NCBI GenBank assembly: GCA_024734555.1
Contig: JANPWX010000108.1
Span: 351,756-415,755 of the forward strand
Origin: Trochalopteron elliotii
Lineage: Eukaryota > Chordata > Aves > Passeriformes > Leiothrichidae
Direction of reading: 5' to 3'
Length of the DNA stretch: 64,000 bases
The position numbers and the translations under genes are program-made. Positions 49,701-63,018 of the stretch are shown piece after piece. Below the pieces are notes generated by a model. That model did not search any database. It was given only the letters and a program-made list of their open reading frames with translations, and was not told where the DNA came from. Each line of letters opens with the position of its first letter. The first letter of the stretch is position 1.

Positions 49701-52700
49701 GTTCTGATATTCAGAAATAAAGAACAAACTATTTATCTTAACAACACTTTCAAGGACAGCACTGTATTTCTCCATGATTATGGATATTCATGTCAATGAG
49801 CCTACTCAAATAAAGAAATATGATTGTACACAGGTTTAAAGAAGTCCAAGAATATTATAAACTCCTGACCTCAGCTTTCAATTAATGCAATACTGGCTAT
49901 GCAAATTGGGAGGAACAAAATAGACATTTTATAAAGGAAAAGTCTGTGGTAAAAAGAGAGATAATCTATCCTACATAATATTTTCCCCCACTGTAGTCTT
50001 TGAGGAGTGTTTTTATAAAAGTTATATCTTTTTATTAACCTGTTACATAGATTTATAGCCAATTGACTAAATGTCCATCAACATTCATTCTAACCTCATA
50101 TGAAAACTACTGTGAGCACATTATAGAAAAAAGCAGCATTAGCTTAACAATGTCTTTATATGGTTATTTCATATATAATATTGCACAGCAAATAGTGACA
50201 CATGGAGTTTTAAGGTATTACAAATGTGTTAGTGCTTTCACATACACAGAAAAAATAGGAGTATTTTCTTTCATTTTATAAAAGCAGCTGTGACTGCAGC
50301 CTTATTTTGTAATGGCTCCATCATTTTAAGCATTTCCCCCAAATAAATTGGCTTCTCAATGTGTTTTCCACAACCTTTGTATTCCTCCCTTTTCCAGTAC
50401 TATAAAATAGTTTGGCATAATTAGCCTGCTCTTATCTGTCTAGACTTAAATTTTCTTTTCCTCCTGTGATTTCATTGAGTCTGCTACAGATAGTGCTAGT
50501 GACTGACCCTTTGAGATCTTGGAAGCTATGAATATGTGAACAACAAGGACAAGCAAAAGATTTTTGTATTTCCTTATCCTAGTACCCAAATTTCCTATTT
50601 CCTAGTACCCAAACAGATTATGGGCTACCTCAATTTGACTTACATATTCAGAAATTATTGTAATTGGAAATTAATAATTCTCTTATGAGATGATTTGGTA
50701 TCTCCAACCTTGCTTGAACTGGACAGAAACATTGGACCCATTTTCTGCTTTCCAGATGGAAAGATTTTCTGCTGTCCAAGTAGAAATATCTTTTGATGAT
50801 GGTTCTTTTCAAAACTTGATCCAAAAATTATTGAGCTCTGCTGCTCCCACTGACATGAGCAGAAACTGGTCTCCAGACAAAAGCAATGAGGCAATGATTC
50901 CCACGGCCCACACCATATGGTATTTGGGAAACAAAGGCAGTACAGCAAGGAGAGGTGCTGCAGCTCCCCCACAACCTGAAAACAATTAAATACATGGGCA
51001 AACAACAGCAGTGATGTGGGTGGTATAGATTAAGCAACTATGTCACCCCCACACTGCGTTAATCTCTGCCCCCTTCTCTGCAACCAGGACACCCTCACAT
51101 TGTTTATCAACTCAGATGCCACTTAGAACTTTATATCAATGTTATGGAAAGGATTCATGCTGTTTTCTTTCAAACTGTAAGAGGTCTATTGCCAGTCATA
51201 TTATAGGACCCTTAAGTACCTGATATCCCTCATTAAATGAACAGTCAATAGATCTGAGGCAGTTCACTGAAGGCAGCCCAATCAGACATTTCTGAACTGA
51301 TTCGGGACTTTGGGAGCGTGAGAACATTGTTTTGAACAAAATTAGTAAAATGTCTTAAAAAACCAAAAATTAAAAAAGTTTCTTCTTCACCTTATGCTTC
51401 TTATTGCACCAAGCCTTCAGATCTCAGCAGGCTGTCTTTCACAGCTTTTCAGGAAATTCTCAGAACTGCTTTAAATCTAGGACTTAGTTTTAATCCTCCT
51501 ACTTTCTCATAATATCAGCCCTTGGCTTCATTGTAGCTTAATTATAAACTTTTCTAGTGATCCAGTCTTGTAGGTCTGTCATTTTCCTTGAGTGATTCAG
51601 AGATGTTTGGTAATAGAAGCAAAAAAGTATGTACAGGTCCAAGAAAGAAAACACTTTATAGTAGATAATTGAGTAATTTTCCACTTAGGAAACAAAAATA
51701 TACTTGTTGAATAATGCGTTGTCTTGTTCTTCTTAGATTTCTTTACACTTAAAAATATTTTATTATCCAAAGTCTTCCCTTTTGCTTGCCTAGCTTCATA
51801 GATGAAACTGCATTTTGTTGGTCCTTTATTGTATCTGTTATTCTGATTTTTTCAAAGCATATTTTTATTATAATAATACTTGCATTTTGGCTCCCCCTTC
51901 TTGAAGGGAGGTCATCAGTCTCTTGGAGAAATATGACAAATCCCTAAAAAATTACAGACTGATATCTACATAATGTTAAGATGTCCCACAATGGCACCAC
52001 TTCATAATCTCTACCAAAATTCATACAAAATTCTCATAGCTGCCCCATCTATTGCTCTGGTAAATATTGAGTAGTTAAACTTGTTATAGGGATTTCTTTT
52101 TAGTCAAGGAAAGGATTAAAAGAATATTTTTTTTTCTTACATCATGAAATTTCAAAACTTTTCCTTTATGCCATCTGTCTTATTCAAAAATCTGAGATAT
52201 GCTGAAATATTCCAGTAGAGTTAGCTGATATACCTCCTATTGTATGTTTCAAGTGAAAATATTCAGGATAATATCTTTAAAATATTGTCACTTAGATCAC
52301 TGCTACAATGAACTATGAGAGCTTGTCAACAAGTTCTCTATTTTGCAGATGTTACTCAAAAAAAATTTTGTCATAATTCTTCCTTTGACCCATGGCACTG
52401 TAGATACCATCTTTACTCTTTCCAAGTCACTGTGTGGAACAAGTGAACTGTCTGAGGTTTTCTTCCAAGAAAAGATTTTAAATAAAACCTTTATTTTCTG
52501 CTCACATATGCAATCAATTTTTAACTCAGTGTTAGCCTGCAAACTCTGTTTTACACGTTGGTTGTTTGTATGAACAAAAATCAAGTTTCAAACTACATCA
52601 TGTGTGAAATAATTCCATCTATGTCAATATACCAATATGCCTTAAAATGTACAGTGGGAAACCAAGGTTGGAATGTGCCCCATTTTCTTTGCATCATTTT

Positions 52701-55160
52701 TCAAGTGTGGTACTGAAGGACGTCATTCAACCATGTGTTTTCTCTGATGTAAAAGCCATTTTAAGAACAGCTTGACACTAATTCCTCCATCCATGCAACA
52801 AGCTTTTGTCTTCTCTGCTGTGTCAACCATTAGTGAAACTCTAAGCTAAATACCTGAAAATTCCGGTAAAAACTCAGAATTAAAATAACCATAAAATCTT
52901 GTGCTGCCTAGAGTCATGTAGTGGTAAGATTAAGAAGTTCCATTTGTATAACAGAGGGAAGTGGTACGAGTAGAAAACTAGGAAGCAAACTAATTTTTAT
53001 TTTTTTTAGTAAAGAAAAATATTCATCTAATCTTCAGGGTTCTGGCTTGTTTCTCATTCTCTCCTTACTAAAAAAAAAAAAAAAAAAAAAAAGCTACTTA
53101 ATCCTTGTTTTCCATAGTACTAGTTTTTAACTAATTGTTCCTTCATTAGAATCAAAAGAAATTTAATTCTCTACTAAATCTAATTGAACAAAATTCTGAG
53201 GATTTAATTAATGTATGTTTGTGAAAAAACCACCACCAAACAGCTATGGATCAGATATATGGCTGAGACCTCCCTCCCCATCCCCTGAAAGCTGTGTAGG
53301 GTCTTAGAGCTAATTCACAAAGTCCTTTCAGGAAAAAAAAAATTATTCAGAATTACATGATTTAAATTCGTGTTTGTATTTCTTAGAAAGAGACACACTC
53401 CTAAGAGCTGAAAATTAATAGCTAATAGCTTTCACCAAGTTTATTCTCTTGATTTTTTTTCTTTGTAACTGGGAACTTATTTTATAATCAAGAACATATT
53501 AGCATTACATATGTCAAGGAATGAAGGATTAGCTTTGAGAGAATGTGGTCTAGTCACATCTGGTTGTACCACAAAAATACTGAGCTATTAGAGAATGTGT
53601 ACATTTTTTTATTACTGATATAGCTACATTATAAATGTCCTTGCTCTTCTGTACCACAACAGATTATTCTCCTCTTTAAAAACTGAACGTACCTCATGTG
53701 TGAATCTGTTTCTTCTCCATGTTATTCCTGCAATGTATTTTCAAGGCAAGAATAAATGATTGCTGAGGTGTTGATGGACATGGTTTCAAGATTGAAAGAA
53801 AACTGTAGCAGGGTACCTTTCAATTCTAGCAAATCCGAACACTCAGTTGATTTGCAACTGAATAAAGATTCATTTTCACACTTGTGAAATTTCCATATTT
53901 CAAAAATATTCTTCTTCTGTGTGATAGTGATTGGGAAAGTTTCAAAGTATGAAAGAACAATGCAGAAGATTTAAATGGGATACAGAATGTCTTTTTCAGG
54001 TTCGTCCTTAGAGAGACTGAGAGAAAAGACTAGGGAATGCCTGGGTCCTTGTCACTAGCTGAGTGTGAAAAAGGGTGTGTTCTTAATGTATGAGAAATCT
54101 CTACTATGGTTCTAAGGAACTTATTCCAATTTTTTTTCCTTAAACCTATGAATATTCACAGAATTATGTGATTTGCATGAACAGAATTTTCCTAAAAGGA
54201 ACAGAAGAAGAAAATTCCCATACAATTTAGACAGCTGGTATAAATGGCATCATTGCCACTTAGTTCTCTTTGATATAGTTATACCTGTATACATTTAGGT
54301 GTTAATTATGCAGTGAAGAGCTGTTTTAGTCACAGCATTCATACAGCAATGGATATTGCATGAGTTAAAGCAAAAAAATAGTCATTTAATGCATGAGTAA
54401 TCAAACTTGCCCTAATGTAGTGCAGGAGAGAGTCAGAGAGCTCTAATACATTCAGGTTCATAGAAGACACAAGGAGGCAGAACAATGATAAATTATTGTT
54501 TTTTCTGTTCCATTTATTTAAGAGAGCTGGCTAAAACACTGTCAACTAAATGGGTCATCTAACTTCTCACTGTAGAATGATTTTTCCTGAGGTTTCCCAT
54601 TAGTGCTTATTGTACCTCATCTTTTCACAGCCCTGCAGCTGTGGGATTATTAATGTTATTTCTTAGCTATCTCAGGAAGGTGTTTTCACATGATGCAAGC
54701 TCTGCCAGTTCACCTGCATAAGTATATGTCATTTTCTCCATCCTGTTGCCTTCAATTCAGAGTACTTCTCAGATTCAACACAGGCTCCCACTTAGCTGTG
54801 CATCACGCTGTTGGCTCACAGTGTTCGCCACAAAGCCTTTTTGCTCCCCTGCTCTTTTGGTCTTTTCCTAACATCTCTAACTAGCAATGATAAAATGACT
54901 ACAGTATTTCATTTTAAGTGTTATTTTTACAGCAAATGGTAGCACATTAGTGTGAAAATTTGAAAAACATAATGGCAAAAAATCTTTAATCATCAAATAT
55001 GTTGACTAACTTTGTAAAACAATGTATATTTATCATATTGTAAATCGTGACCCATATTATGAAATAAATGTTAAGATCTGTAAGTGAATACGAACTAGTA
55101 TAATATGATTCATAATCAGGTCCTCCTTTTTCACATTCTTGCATAGCACAACTAATAACA
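46795..55160. other. AT-rich non-coding stretch with A tract and one less AT-rich patch
   Basis: No gene is recognised. A 23-base poly(A) lies at 53070-53092. A 13-base direct repeat CCTAGTACCCAAA occurs at about 50578 and 50602. At about 50680-51110 the composition is less AT-rich and overlapping ORFs occur on both strands (50655-51005 minus, 50690-50989 plus), with no recognisable domain. Confidence 0.5.
53070..53092. repeat. Poly(A) tract, 23 bases
   Basis: An uninterrupted run of 23 A followed by GCTACTTAATCC. There is no recognisable retrotransposon or processed-gene body upstream. Confidence 0.9.
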
Positions 55161-55612
55161 ACATCCACAACTTCTCCGGGCAATCTGTTCCACCACTCTC
55201 ATAGCAAAGAACTTTCTCCTAACAGCTAATCTAAACCAAATCTAAACCTTCTTTTAATTTCAATCCATTTCCCTAGTCCTGTCACTGCATGCTCTTCTAA
55301 AAGGTCTCTCTACATCTTTCTTGTAGGCTTCCTTTACATACTGCATGTGAAGGCTGCAATTAGGTCACCCCAAAACCTTCTTTTGTTCCAGGATGAACAA
55401 ACTCCATTCTCTCAGCTTTTCCTCATAGAAGGGGTGTTCCATCCCTCTAATCATGTTGCTGGTCCTCATCTGGATGCCATACTTCAGGTTGGGGTCTCAC
55501 CATGGTGGAATAGAGTCAGCATCACCTCCCTCAACCTGCTGACCATACTGCTTTTGATGCAGCCTGGAGCACAGTTGGCTTTCTGGGCTTCAAGCACACA
55601 TTGCACAGCCTC
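55161..55612 (-). mobile_element. CR1 LINE fragment, lacking about 150 bases of 3' end
   Basis: Plus-strand landmarks in minus-strand CR1 order are CATCCACAACTTCTCCGGGC, CTAATCTAAACC, CCTAGTCCTGTCACTGCATG, TCTTTCTTGTAGGC, AGGTCACCCCAAAACCTTC and TTGGGGTCTCACCATGG, then CAGTTGGCTTTCTGGGCTTC. They cover the 3' UTR and the end of ORF2. The match begins at the GTTGTGGATG point (complement), so the terminal CR1 segment with the ATTCTATGA tail is absent. The plus-strand ORF at 55347-55646 is an antisense shadow. Confidence 0.92.
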
Positions 55613-56084
55613 TTTCATCTGTGTGCTTAAAGGAAAAACTGTTTGAAATGGGTTAAGTAGTTTTGGGACCAGTAATAGCTCTCTTCAGCTGCCAGCCTGT
55701 CCATTGACAACAGTTTCTTTAGTCAGGAACTAAATCTATCTTTCTCCAAAGTCAATACCTTTCACAGCCAGTCTCCAATCCTAAAGCAGGGCCTGCAGGT
55801 GCTTTTAAAATAGAACTATTAAGTAATTATAGATTTTCAACTAAGAAAATAAAATTGCAATTCTCATGTCATGAAATAGTCAACATGGGGGTAAAGAAGA
55901 ATTCTACCTTTATCACTCACACCGTGCTTTGATGTGATCTCACCATCCTCTCTGAGGTGGATTGAAGTAGGCAAGCCTCAGCCATTCTGACACAGCCAGG
56001 AGAAGAAAAGGCACTTGATTAACAAAGGATGGAAGTGTTTAGTCCCCTTCTTTTTCTGCTTCTGACTACAAAACACTCTCAGGC
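55613..56084. other. Non-coding stretch, no recognised feature
   Basis: No gene or repeat family is recognisable. Confidence 0.5.
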
Positions 56085-56820
56085 CTTACCACAGTCAGAA
56101 AACTGACTTAGTCTGCTGTTGCTGTGACCAGAAGCTGACCCCTGGGTCTCCCAAATTTCTGGCAACTGGACATGCCAACCACTGAAGCCCAAAGCTCCTC
56201 TGCCATTGCTACAAGCTCAGATGTGCACACAGAGCAAGGTGCACATCCAAAGGGACTCACACTCACACACATTATAGATCCCTCACACACATTATAGATC
56301 CCTACAGTCACCCAGTGTGTACCTAAATCTTCTCATCTCCTCACACACAGGGACTCACATTTACTAAAGTGTCTTCTTAGGAATTGGACCAGACCTATAA
56401 GCTCACTTGTAGATGACCTCTATCCCCATGGCCTTCCCATTAGCTGACCTCCTGCCTTCCCCACTTGCCAACTTACAGATCCTTTTGGTTTTTTAGGGTA
56501 AACCTAGACTCATGATTATTCCACTGTGTGGCTCCCAAAACTTTTATCCTACTTTCCAGCTTCATTTTCAGTCATGTGCTGGTGCAAACAGCCCAATTTA
56601 TCATGCAGGTTCATTGGCCTCTGTAGTTGCTGGTACCAGAAACAGACAAATGGACAGACAGAGAGACCTGGTCTGATTCCTGTTTCTGGCATGCAGCACA
56701 CAGACCTACAAAAACATGTGCACCCTGAGGAATCCTCTCTAGAGGAAAAGAGATGGAAAAGAGCTCAACGAGAAGAGAGGGCAAATTGTGTTGAGCAGGT
56801 GCAGGGAATGACCTGATCAA
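56085..56820. repeat. Candidate unnamed dispersed repeat, possibly LTR-element derived
   Basis: This block is richer in C and in CA/CT dinucleotides than its surroundings. It contains CTCACACACATTATAGATCC twice in tandem (56262-56302) and carries short overlapping ORFs on both strands without domain resemblance. Its texture, including a TGCTGGTGCAAACAGCC stretch followed by GGACAGACAGAGAG, looks to me like the non-coding internal part of an old avian endogenous retrovirus. I cannot name a family, and the edges are guesses from composition. Confidence 0.3.
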
Positions 56821-59800
56821 GCATTTGATTACCTGGCTGGAAGTAGGTAAATTAGTTAACTTCAGCAAAGAGGACATATGTTTTATATGAAAGATCAAGC
56901 AAATTTAAAAAATTAAAATAGTTGAAGAAAAAGGATTCTCTGCTTTGCCTAGAATGAGTTATCTATGTCTGTCACTGAAAAATTACTATGCTGTTCATCT
57001 GCATTCTGCTCTTTTCCCAGTAAAAAAAGAGATTATGACATTTTGACCTTAATAAATCTACATTCAGCTCTGTATCCTGTTGAATCAATACTGGAAGGTT
57101 ATTGAAGTACTTCCAACCAATCTAACATTTTTGTTTTTTCCTGACACAGACATGCTAATATGACTCTATGTAATTGAAGAAAAAAAGAGTGTAAAAATTA
57201 CAGTCAAACTTCCAAGAAACCTGAGTGGTTGTGGGGGCACGTTGTTCTTGCAGGGGTGTTTTCTTATTGCTATTTTCTCATGACTTTTGAAACTGGATAA
57301 ACTGTTAGCATTCTCCAGCAATCACCTTGGAACTGCCTGCTTTTCTATATTCTCTAAAATTATGTTTTCCTTCCAGAATCCATCATAAAGAAGATTACTT
57401 AATATCTTGTACTACTCAGTAAGGAAGGATCTTCAAGAAAATCATCTTTTTTCTTTCTGTCTTCTTTGACTGTATATTATCAGCAGTTGCAGTGCTCCTA
57501 GCAAGACTTGATGAAAGTAACTATTTTTAGGGAATAAAAAGATTTTTGTTCAGGAAAGGAAATTTAATTATCTCATTAATCAGTTCATCACAAAATATTT
57601 GGACCTGACACTCAGCAGTGAAAGTTGGGACATATGAAGAATGGAAATAGTAATGATATTGTTGGTAATGGTGATGATAACAATAATAACAAATAATATT
57701 AAAACATGATGTTTTTAATCATCCAATGAGTAATTAATCTGAAAAATTAAGAAACTCTTTGTGCTCCTAGAATATCTGCAAGCAAATAAGATTTCCCTGG
57801 AAAAATATTTTCAGTGATATATCTTTCAGCACCCAGAGAGGTTTGAGTTTTGTAATAGGAACAAGTAGTCCTCAGAAGGCAAGCTTCGTGATATTGTTTT
57901 TCACCTATTGGAAAGATATTAGCGATTAAAACACAGCAGTAAGAACAAGATTAAGTATTCTTTGCTCACAAGAGCAATTATTTATCCATTCACACATGTG
58001 AATGCAAAATTTTCAAATACATATTTCACAAAGATGCATTGTACAAATATCCATAAGAAGTTGAACTAAAGGAAGTACACACTTTTCTATCTAAAAAAAA
58101 GTTGGCATGTATTTTGTTAACATTTAATATTCCCTTAGCATTCTTTTTGATTTCTACAGCACTTTCATTATTATAGCCTACACAGTAGGATATTTCATGA
58201 CTAGGAATAGTAATGACCCTTGTTTCATGCACAAGGTTAAGAAGAAGTGCATTTTTTGCTTCTCTGTTTGTATTTCTCCTTGAACAAAACCACTTCGTGT
58301 AAGCCACATGGAGCATATACAGAATTTTCTACATTCCTATTACCAAACCTTCTTAGTTGGCCTGAGTTTAGGGAGAGGAAAGGGTGAAATAGCTACATTA
58401 GTGTGCAATCACCTTTGAGTTATTATATTTCCTGAGCTGCTCATTCCAAAATAACATAATCCATTAGCTATTATGTATCTTAAGTTCATTGTTTCACAGT
58501 TATATACTCTATACTGAAAAGAGCATTATATAATGTCATTAAAATAATGGGCTGAATTTTCACATACCCTGGAAGATCACACAGCCCAGATTTTACCATC
58601 AAGTCAGACCTTTCTGCCAAAAGCATTTTAAACTGTTATTTCTAAAAAGAAAGAAAATGGTTGATTTTTTGTTTGTTTGTTTGTTTAAATTTCATTTTAC
58701 TGGTCACCAGCTAAGTTTTCAGCCACGGATGCTCATTGTACAATAATGTCAGGTCAAGGTAGGACTGAACTGTGTGGGTTGCTCTCTGTGACTGATTATT
58801 TCAATGTCAAATAGCCTTCCTAGGTGAATTGCTACAGTTTATCCCAGCATTTTTGGGTGACCATTTAACCAGCAAAGTGGAAGTTGTTCTCTCTCCGTAA
58901 AGTGTGAGGTGTAATCTTTCTGACTTTTTTTATTCCTGTTAGTGTTTATGCTGGAGATTGTAGTAAACCTGTACAGTGGATGAGAAAAGTTCTTCCTTGT
59001 CTCCTTTAATTTTCAAGGGCTAAAAATACTCTAAGTATTTAAAAGTACTCAAACATTTTTCTGTCTAAGTCCTGCCTAGTGTTGCTCTCTGTTGCATGCA
59101 GTTTCTTAGCTTAATGGTAAATTCAAAATGACAAATATCTGTTGAGGTGTGTGAACTGTGACTGCAAAGGACATGGCTCTGTAGAGCAGTAATAAAAGTA
59201 ACATTATCTGGCACTATATTTGAAGTTATTGAATTCCTCATCATTTATCCATAATAGGAGTGTCAAGGTCTAATTTCCAAATCCCTGGCTACTGAAAGCT
59301 AGTGTTGCTTAGTATAGTCACTGGAACTTGTTTTTCCAAGTCTACACAAAGTGTACAGATATTCACACAAAGATAAGACATTTTAAGTCCCAGGCCTATT
59401 CCATCCCACCTTAGCCAATTAACTGAGTGTATAAATTAGAATTATTATTAATGAAAAAGAGATAGCTTACCTTAAATTAATCTACCTCTTTTCAATACTT
59501 ATGATGAAAGTTCTCATTCTCAAGCACAGGTACTCGAAGATGATGTCTCAATTTAAAACTTGAGCTCAAACATCAGAGCTTGACAATATTTGAACTAATT
59601 AATGGGAAAAAAAGAGACATGTTGGAATCAGAATTTCATTAAAATTAGATAATGATACTTAATAATATTTAAAAAACACTGGAAAAAAAAGTTGTTTTCC
59701 AGTTAAAGAAACCAAAGTGTCAGACAACAGAAGTCAGAATTGTATCTGCTTGCCTAAATTCACTCCTAAGGACAAAGAAAGGACCTGAAAGGTCCTGAAG

Positions 59801-62800
59801 CACCTGGGTTTAACCAGGTGTTGCCAAACTTACTTTTATTCTCCAGCTTGGGAGAATAAGCTCTGCTCTATTAAAAAAAAAAAAAAAAAAAAAAGTAAAA
59901 ATAAATATGTCTTTTTTTACCTCCTCATGCTCTTCGATCCCCTTTTGGTCCGTGGATGCATATTTCTAATACACATTTCTTGCTGATTGATCACATCCCC
60001 TCTCTAACTTGAGAAATAATCTTTTAACAGGTCAATATTTAAAAATAGTTTAAGAAATTATAACATCATGGTTACTTATATTTTTCAAACATTTTTAGAA
60101 ATAGCTAAGTAATCAGAATAGGATAAATTTTAAGGTAGCCACAGTGCTGCAAATTAAAATTAAAGAACACAACAATACTTTGTCCATTTTTAATTCATTT
60201 GAAATGCTGAAAAAGTTGTCTTTTTGCAATCTATATGTCAGGAGTTATTCCTGAGTGCTTAACAAAGCTGAAAGCCAAGCTAGTTCCTCATTTTGATCCT
60301 GTGTATTAAACAGAGATCTGAAGTAACAACAACTGTAATAACCTATCTTTCTATAAATTATGTGGTATTCCATGTTCTTGGTCTCTTCACTCAGAGTTCA
60401 GTTACAACCTTTTCAGTTACAATCATTCCAGGTTTGTTTGGGTATTTTTATTCCTAGTTAGTTTTGTTTACCTAATTCACCATCTATTTACCAAAAATCT
60501 CAGTGGAAACAGTGTTGCTGACTGGGGATTCTGATTGGTTACAAGGAATTAAATTCTGTATGACAGCTGTGTCTTGTTTACAAGGTTTATATTCCCAGCC
60601 TTTGGGTATTGCAAGGTTTAATTGAAGTTACTCATTCACATCTTGACAGAAAAGCTGTCTGAAGATCATAACAGTTCTTGAGGCAATCAGAAAGAGATTT
60701 GCAATCAGTTGTGGACCCATTTGTCTGTTCTATTGGTTTCATTCTTTTGTACACAAAAAACTTTATTATTCTTATGCCAATTTAGAAGGGATTTTGTGGT
60801 GAGTACACAGATAATGTGGCAGTTTAGCATAAGACAGGCATATAGCAACTCATATCATAAAATGTGATAGAATTCCCAATTTCAAAAAGATTTTATAAGC
60901 AAGCAATTTTGTATTAACAATTGATTTAGGTAACTTTAATCGCATTAATTATTTTGAAATATCTTGTATTCAATATTTATGGTGGAGCCAAACTTTTTGT
61001 CATTTAGTGTACACACTACTAAGACAGCTCATCTTTTTGTCAGTTATGGATATTTCTGATGAAAACTCTTACCTGGATTGGTAATGTTTGGATTGATTTG
61101 CTCTCCTGTGTATGGTTGGATACTGGAATACAAAACTTTTGTATTTTAATTTATGTTTATGTGTCATACCAAACTTATCAAGTGCAAGCGTATCACTGCT
61201 TTACAGCTTGAGGTATAATTCCACCCATTGAGAACATATAAAGTCAAGTTACCTTGGAAGATTATTATTACCATCTCTTCTGCCGTTTTCAGAAACAGAA
61301 GTAGTGGACTAGAGGTTTTTAGTATAAGTTTGAAGCATTTTCTCAAATCCATTCCCACATCTGAGAGTCTAAAACTTTTATCAGTATTGTGCTACTTCTT
61401 CTCTCATCATTTACTCTTTAGGTGTTTTCTTCCTTTTTGTCATGAATGTAGCATAATGCAGGGGGAAAAGAAACAAATAAAATTTTCTGTTATACCAAAA
61501 AAAAAAGCTATTTCCTTTATCTTAAGAAAAAAAATATGTGCTTTGTTTAACCATTCATAATCTGATTTCTTTATTTGAAAGGGAGGGAGGAAGCTGGACT
61601 TGGCAGGTGTGAAAGAATGGACTCTATTGTCCATGTAGTCAACAATATCTTAATTTTGTTCTTGTGATGAAAGTAGTTGGCCCCTTAGCTTCTGCTCTAA
61701 GATAATAATGTAATCTACATTTCTTATGGCTTATGAGAAATTTCTCAGAAAAAGAAGGAAACTAAATATTTGAGTGAAAAATACATTTATTATTTTTGCT
61801 ATTTATCTAGAAGAACAGGTCAGATTTTCAAATTGTTGATAAACAGCAGAATCTTTTGTTAATCAGAAAAAAATATGCTGATATTGACTGGTAGAAGAAA
61901 ACACAGTTTTGGTCTTCTTTTTTGAACATAAAACACAAAGACCATGCTTTTTGCTCAGTTCTCTCCTTAGGATCCTTTTCCTTAAAACCTTACAGAAAAT
62001 AACTACCTAATGCTTTTATTTCTAATAGAAGACAATGTAATGCTCTTCCTGCATTATGCCTTTCACTAACCCTGAATAACCCTGCTGAATAACCATATAC
62101 TTTCATTGAAGTTGGTTTCATCTGCCATTTTATGTTCTAATGTCTTTTTACTCTCCTGGTTGAACTGAATGCAAAGTCTATTTAAAAGCTGCTCAAGAAG
62201 TCTTATTTTGCATCTATAGACAAACATCCTCTTCCCCAGTATGCTTAAATTATCTCCTAATTTTTAGCTTAATTAGAAAAAAGATTACTGCTTTCATGTT
62301 ATCTTTTCCTTTGCTGAGGCTGGAAAGGAAGAAAAATACACCAAACAGATGTGTTTATGCTTCTTTCCCCCCTCCCCCTGTATGTGTAAACTAGATTTAG
62401 ATATATAAAGTATGTATTAATCCCTCTGCATAAAACATTAGTGCTGTAGGACTTCTCCATTAAAATGATTGAAAAAGACCACAAAATATTTTTACATTAT
62501 GTGATTCTCATCTATGATGAAGAGGGGAGGTATCTTCATAGATTTTTTTTTTCCCTTGAAGCTCTGTAATTTCTTCAAGTACTACGCAGTACTGGAAGAA
62601 CTTATTGCTATAATCATATAATATCTGAATTTATATTATAGCATATATTGAAAAACATTGAAGGCATAACTTTTCCTTTAGGCATATGTGATCACATGAA
62701 CACCAAGTACAAATATGTGAAATACAGTAATTTAGATGCAGCTGGGTTTATCAATTTCTTTTCTTCTCCATTTCTACTTTTAATATTGATGATCTACTGA

Positions 62801-62940
62801 CAGCTCATCCTGTCTCTATTCTTACTATTACCTTCTGCTCATGGTACTGCAACTACTTTTGTCAGTTAAGGAAAAATCCATTATTTTTTTCATTTCTCTT
62901 TTTATATACTACAGTTGCTTTTATTGCTGATGAACCTTCT
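56821..62940. other. AT-rich non-coding stretch with A tract
   Basis: No gene or repeat family is recognised. A 22-base poly(A) lies at 59873-59894 and an ATAATAA-like low-complexity patch at about 57645-57705. ORFs at 58026-58316 and 61228-61560 have no family resemblance. Confidence 0.55.
59873..59894. repeat. Poly(A) tract, 22 bases
   Basis: An uninterrupted run of 22 A on the plus strand followed by GTAAAAATAAA. No parent element is recognisable. Confidence 0.9.
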
Positions 62941-63018
62941 AGATGGCTAGAATCATCTGTTCTACTACCTTTCCAGGGAAGGAGTTGAGGCTGACTCATC
63001 AGTATTTTCCTAGGTTCT
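62941..63018 (-). mobile_element. CR1 LINE, 3'-side part of an RT fragment split by an LTR
   Basis: CTACTACCTTTCCAGGGAAG, then GAGTTGAGGCTGACT and TTTTCCTAGGTTC, match the complement of the CR1 reverse transcriptase region just downstream of the segment found at 63665. It ends exactly where the LTR begins. Its outer (left) edge is approximate. Confidence 0.75.
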
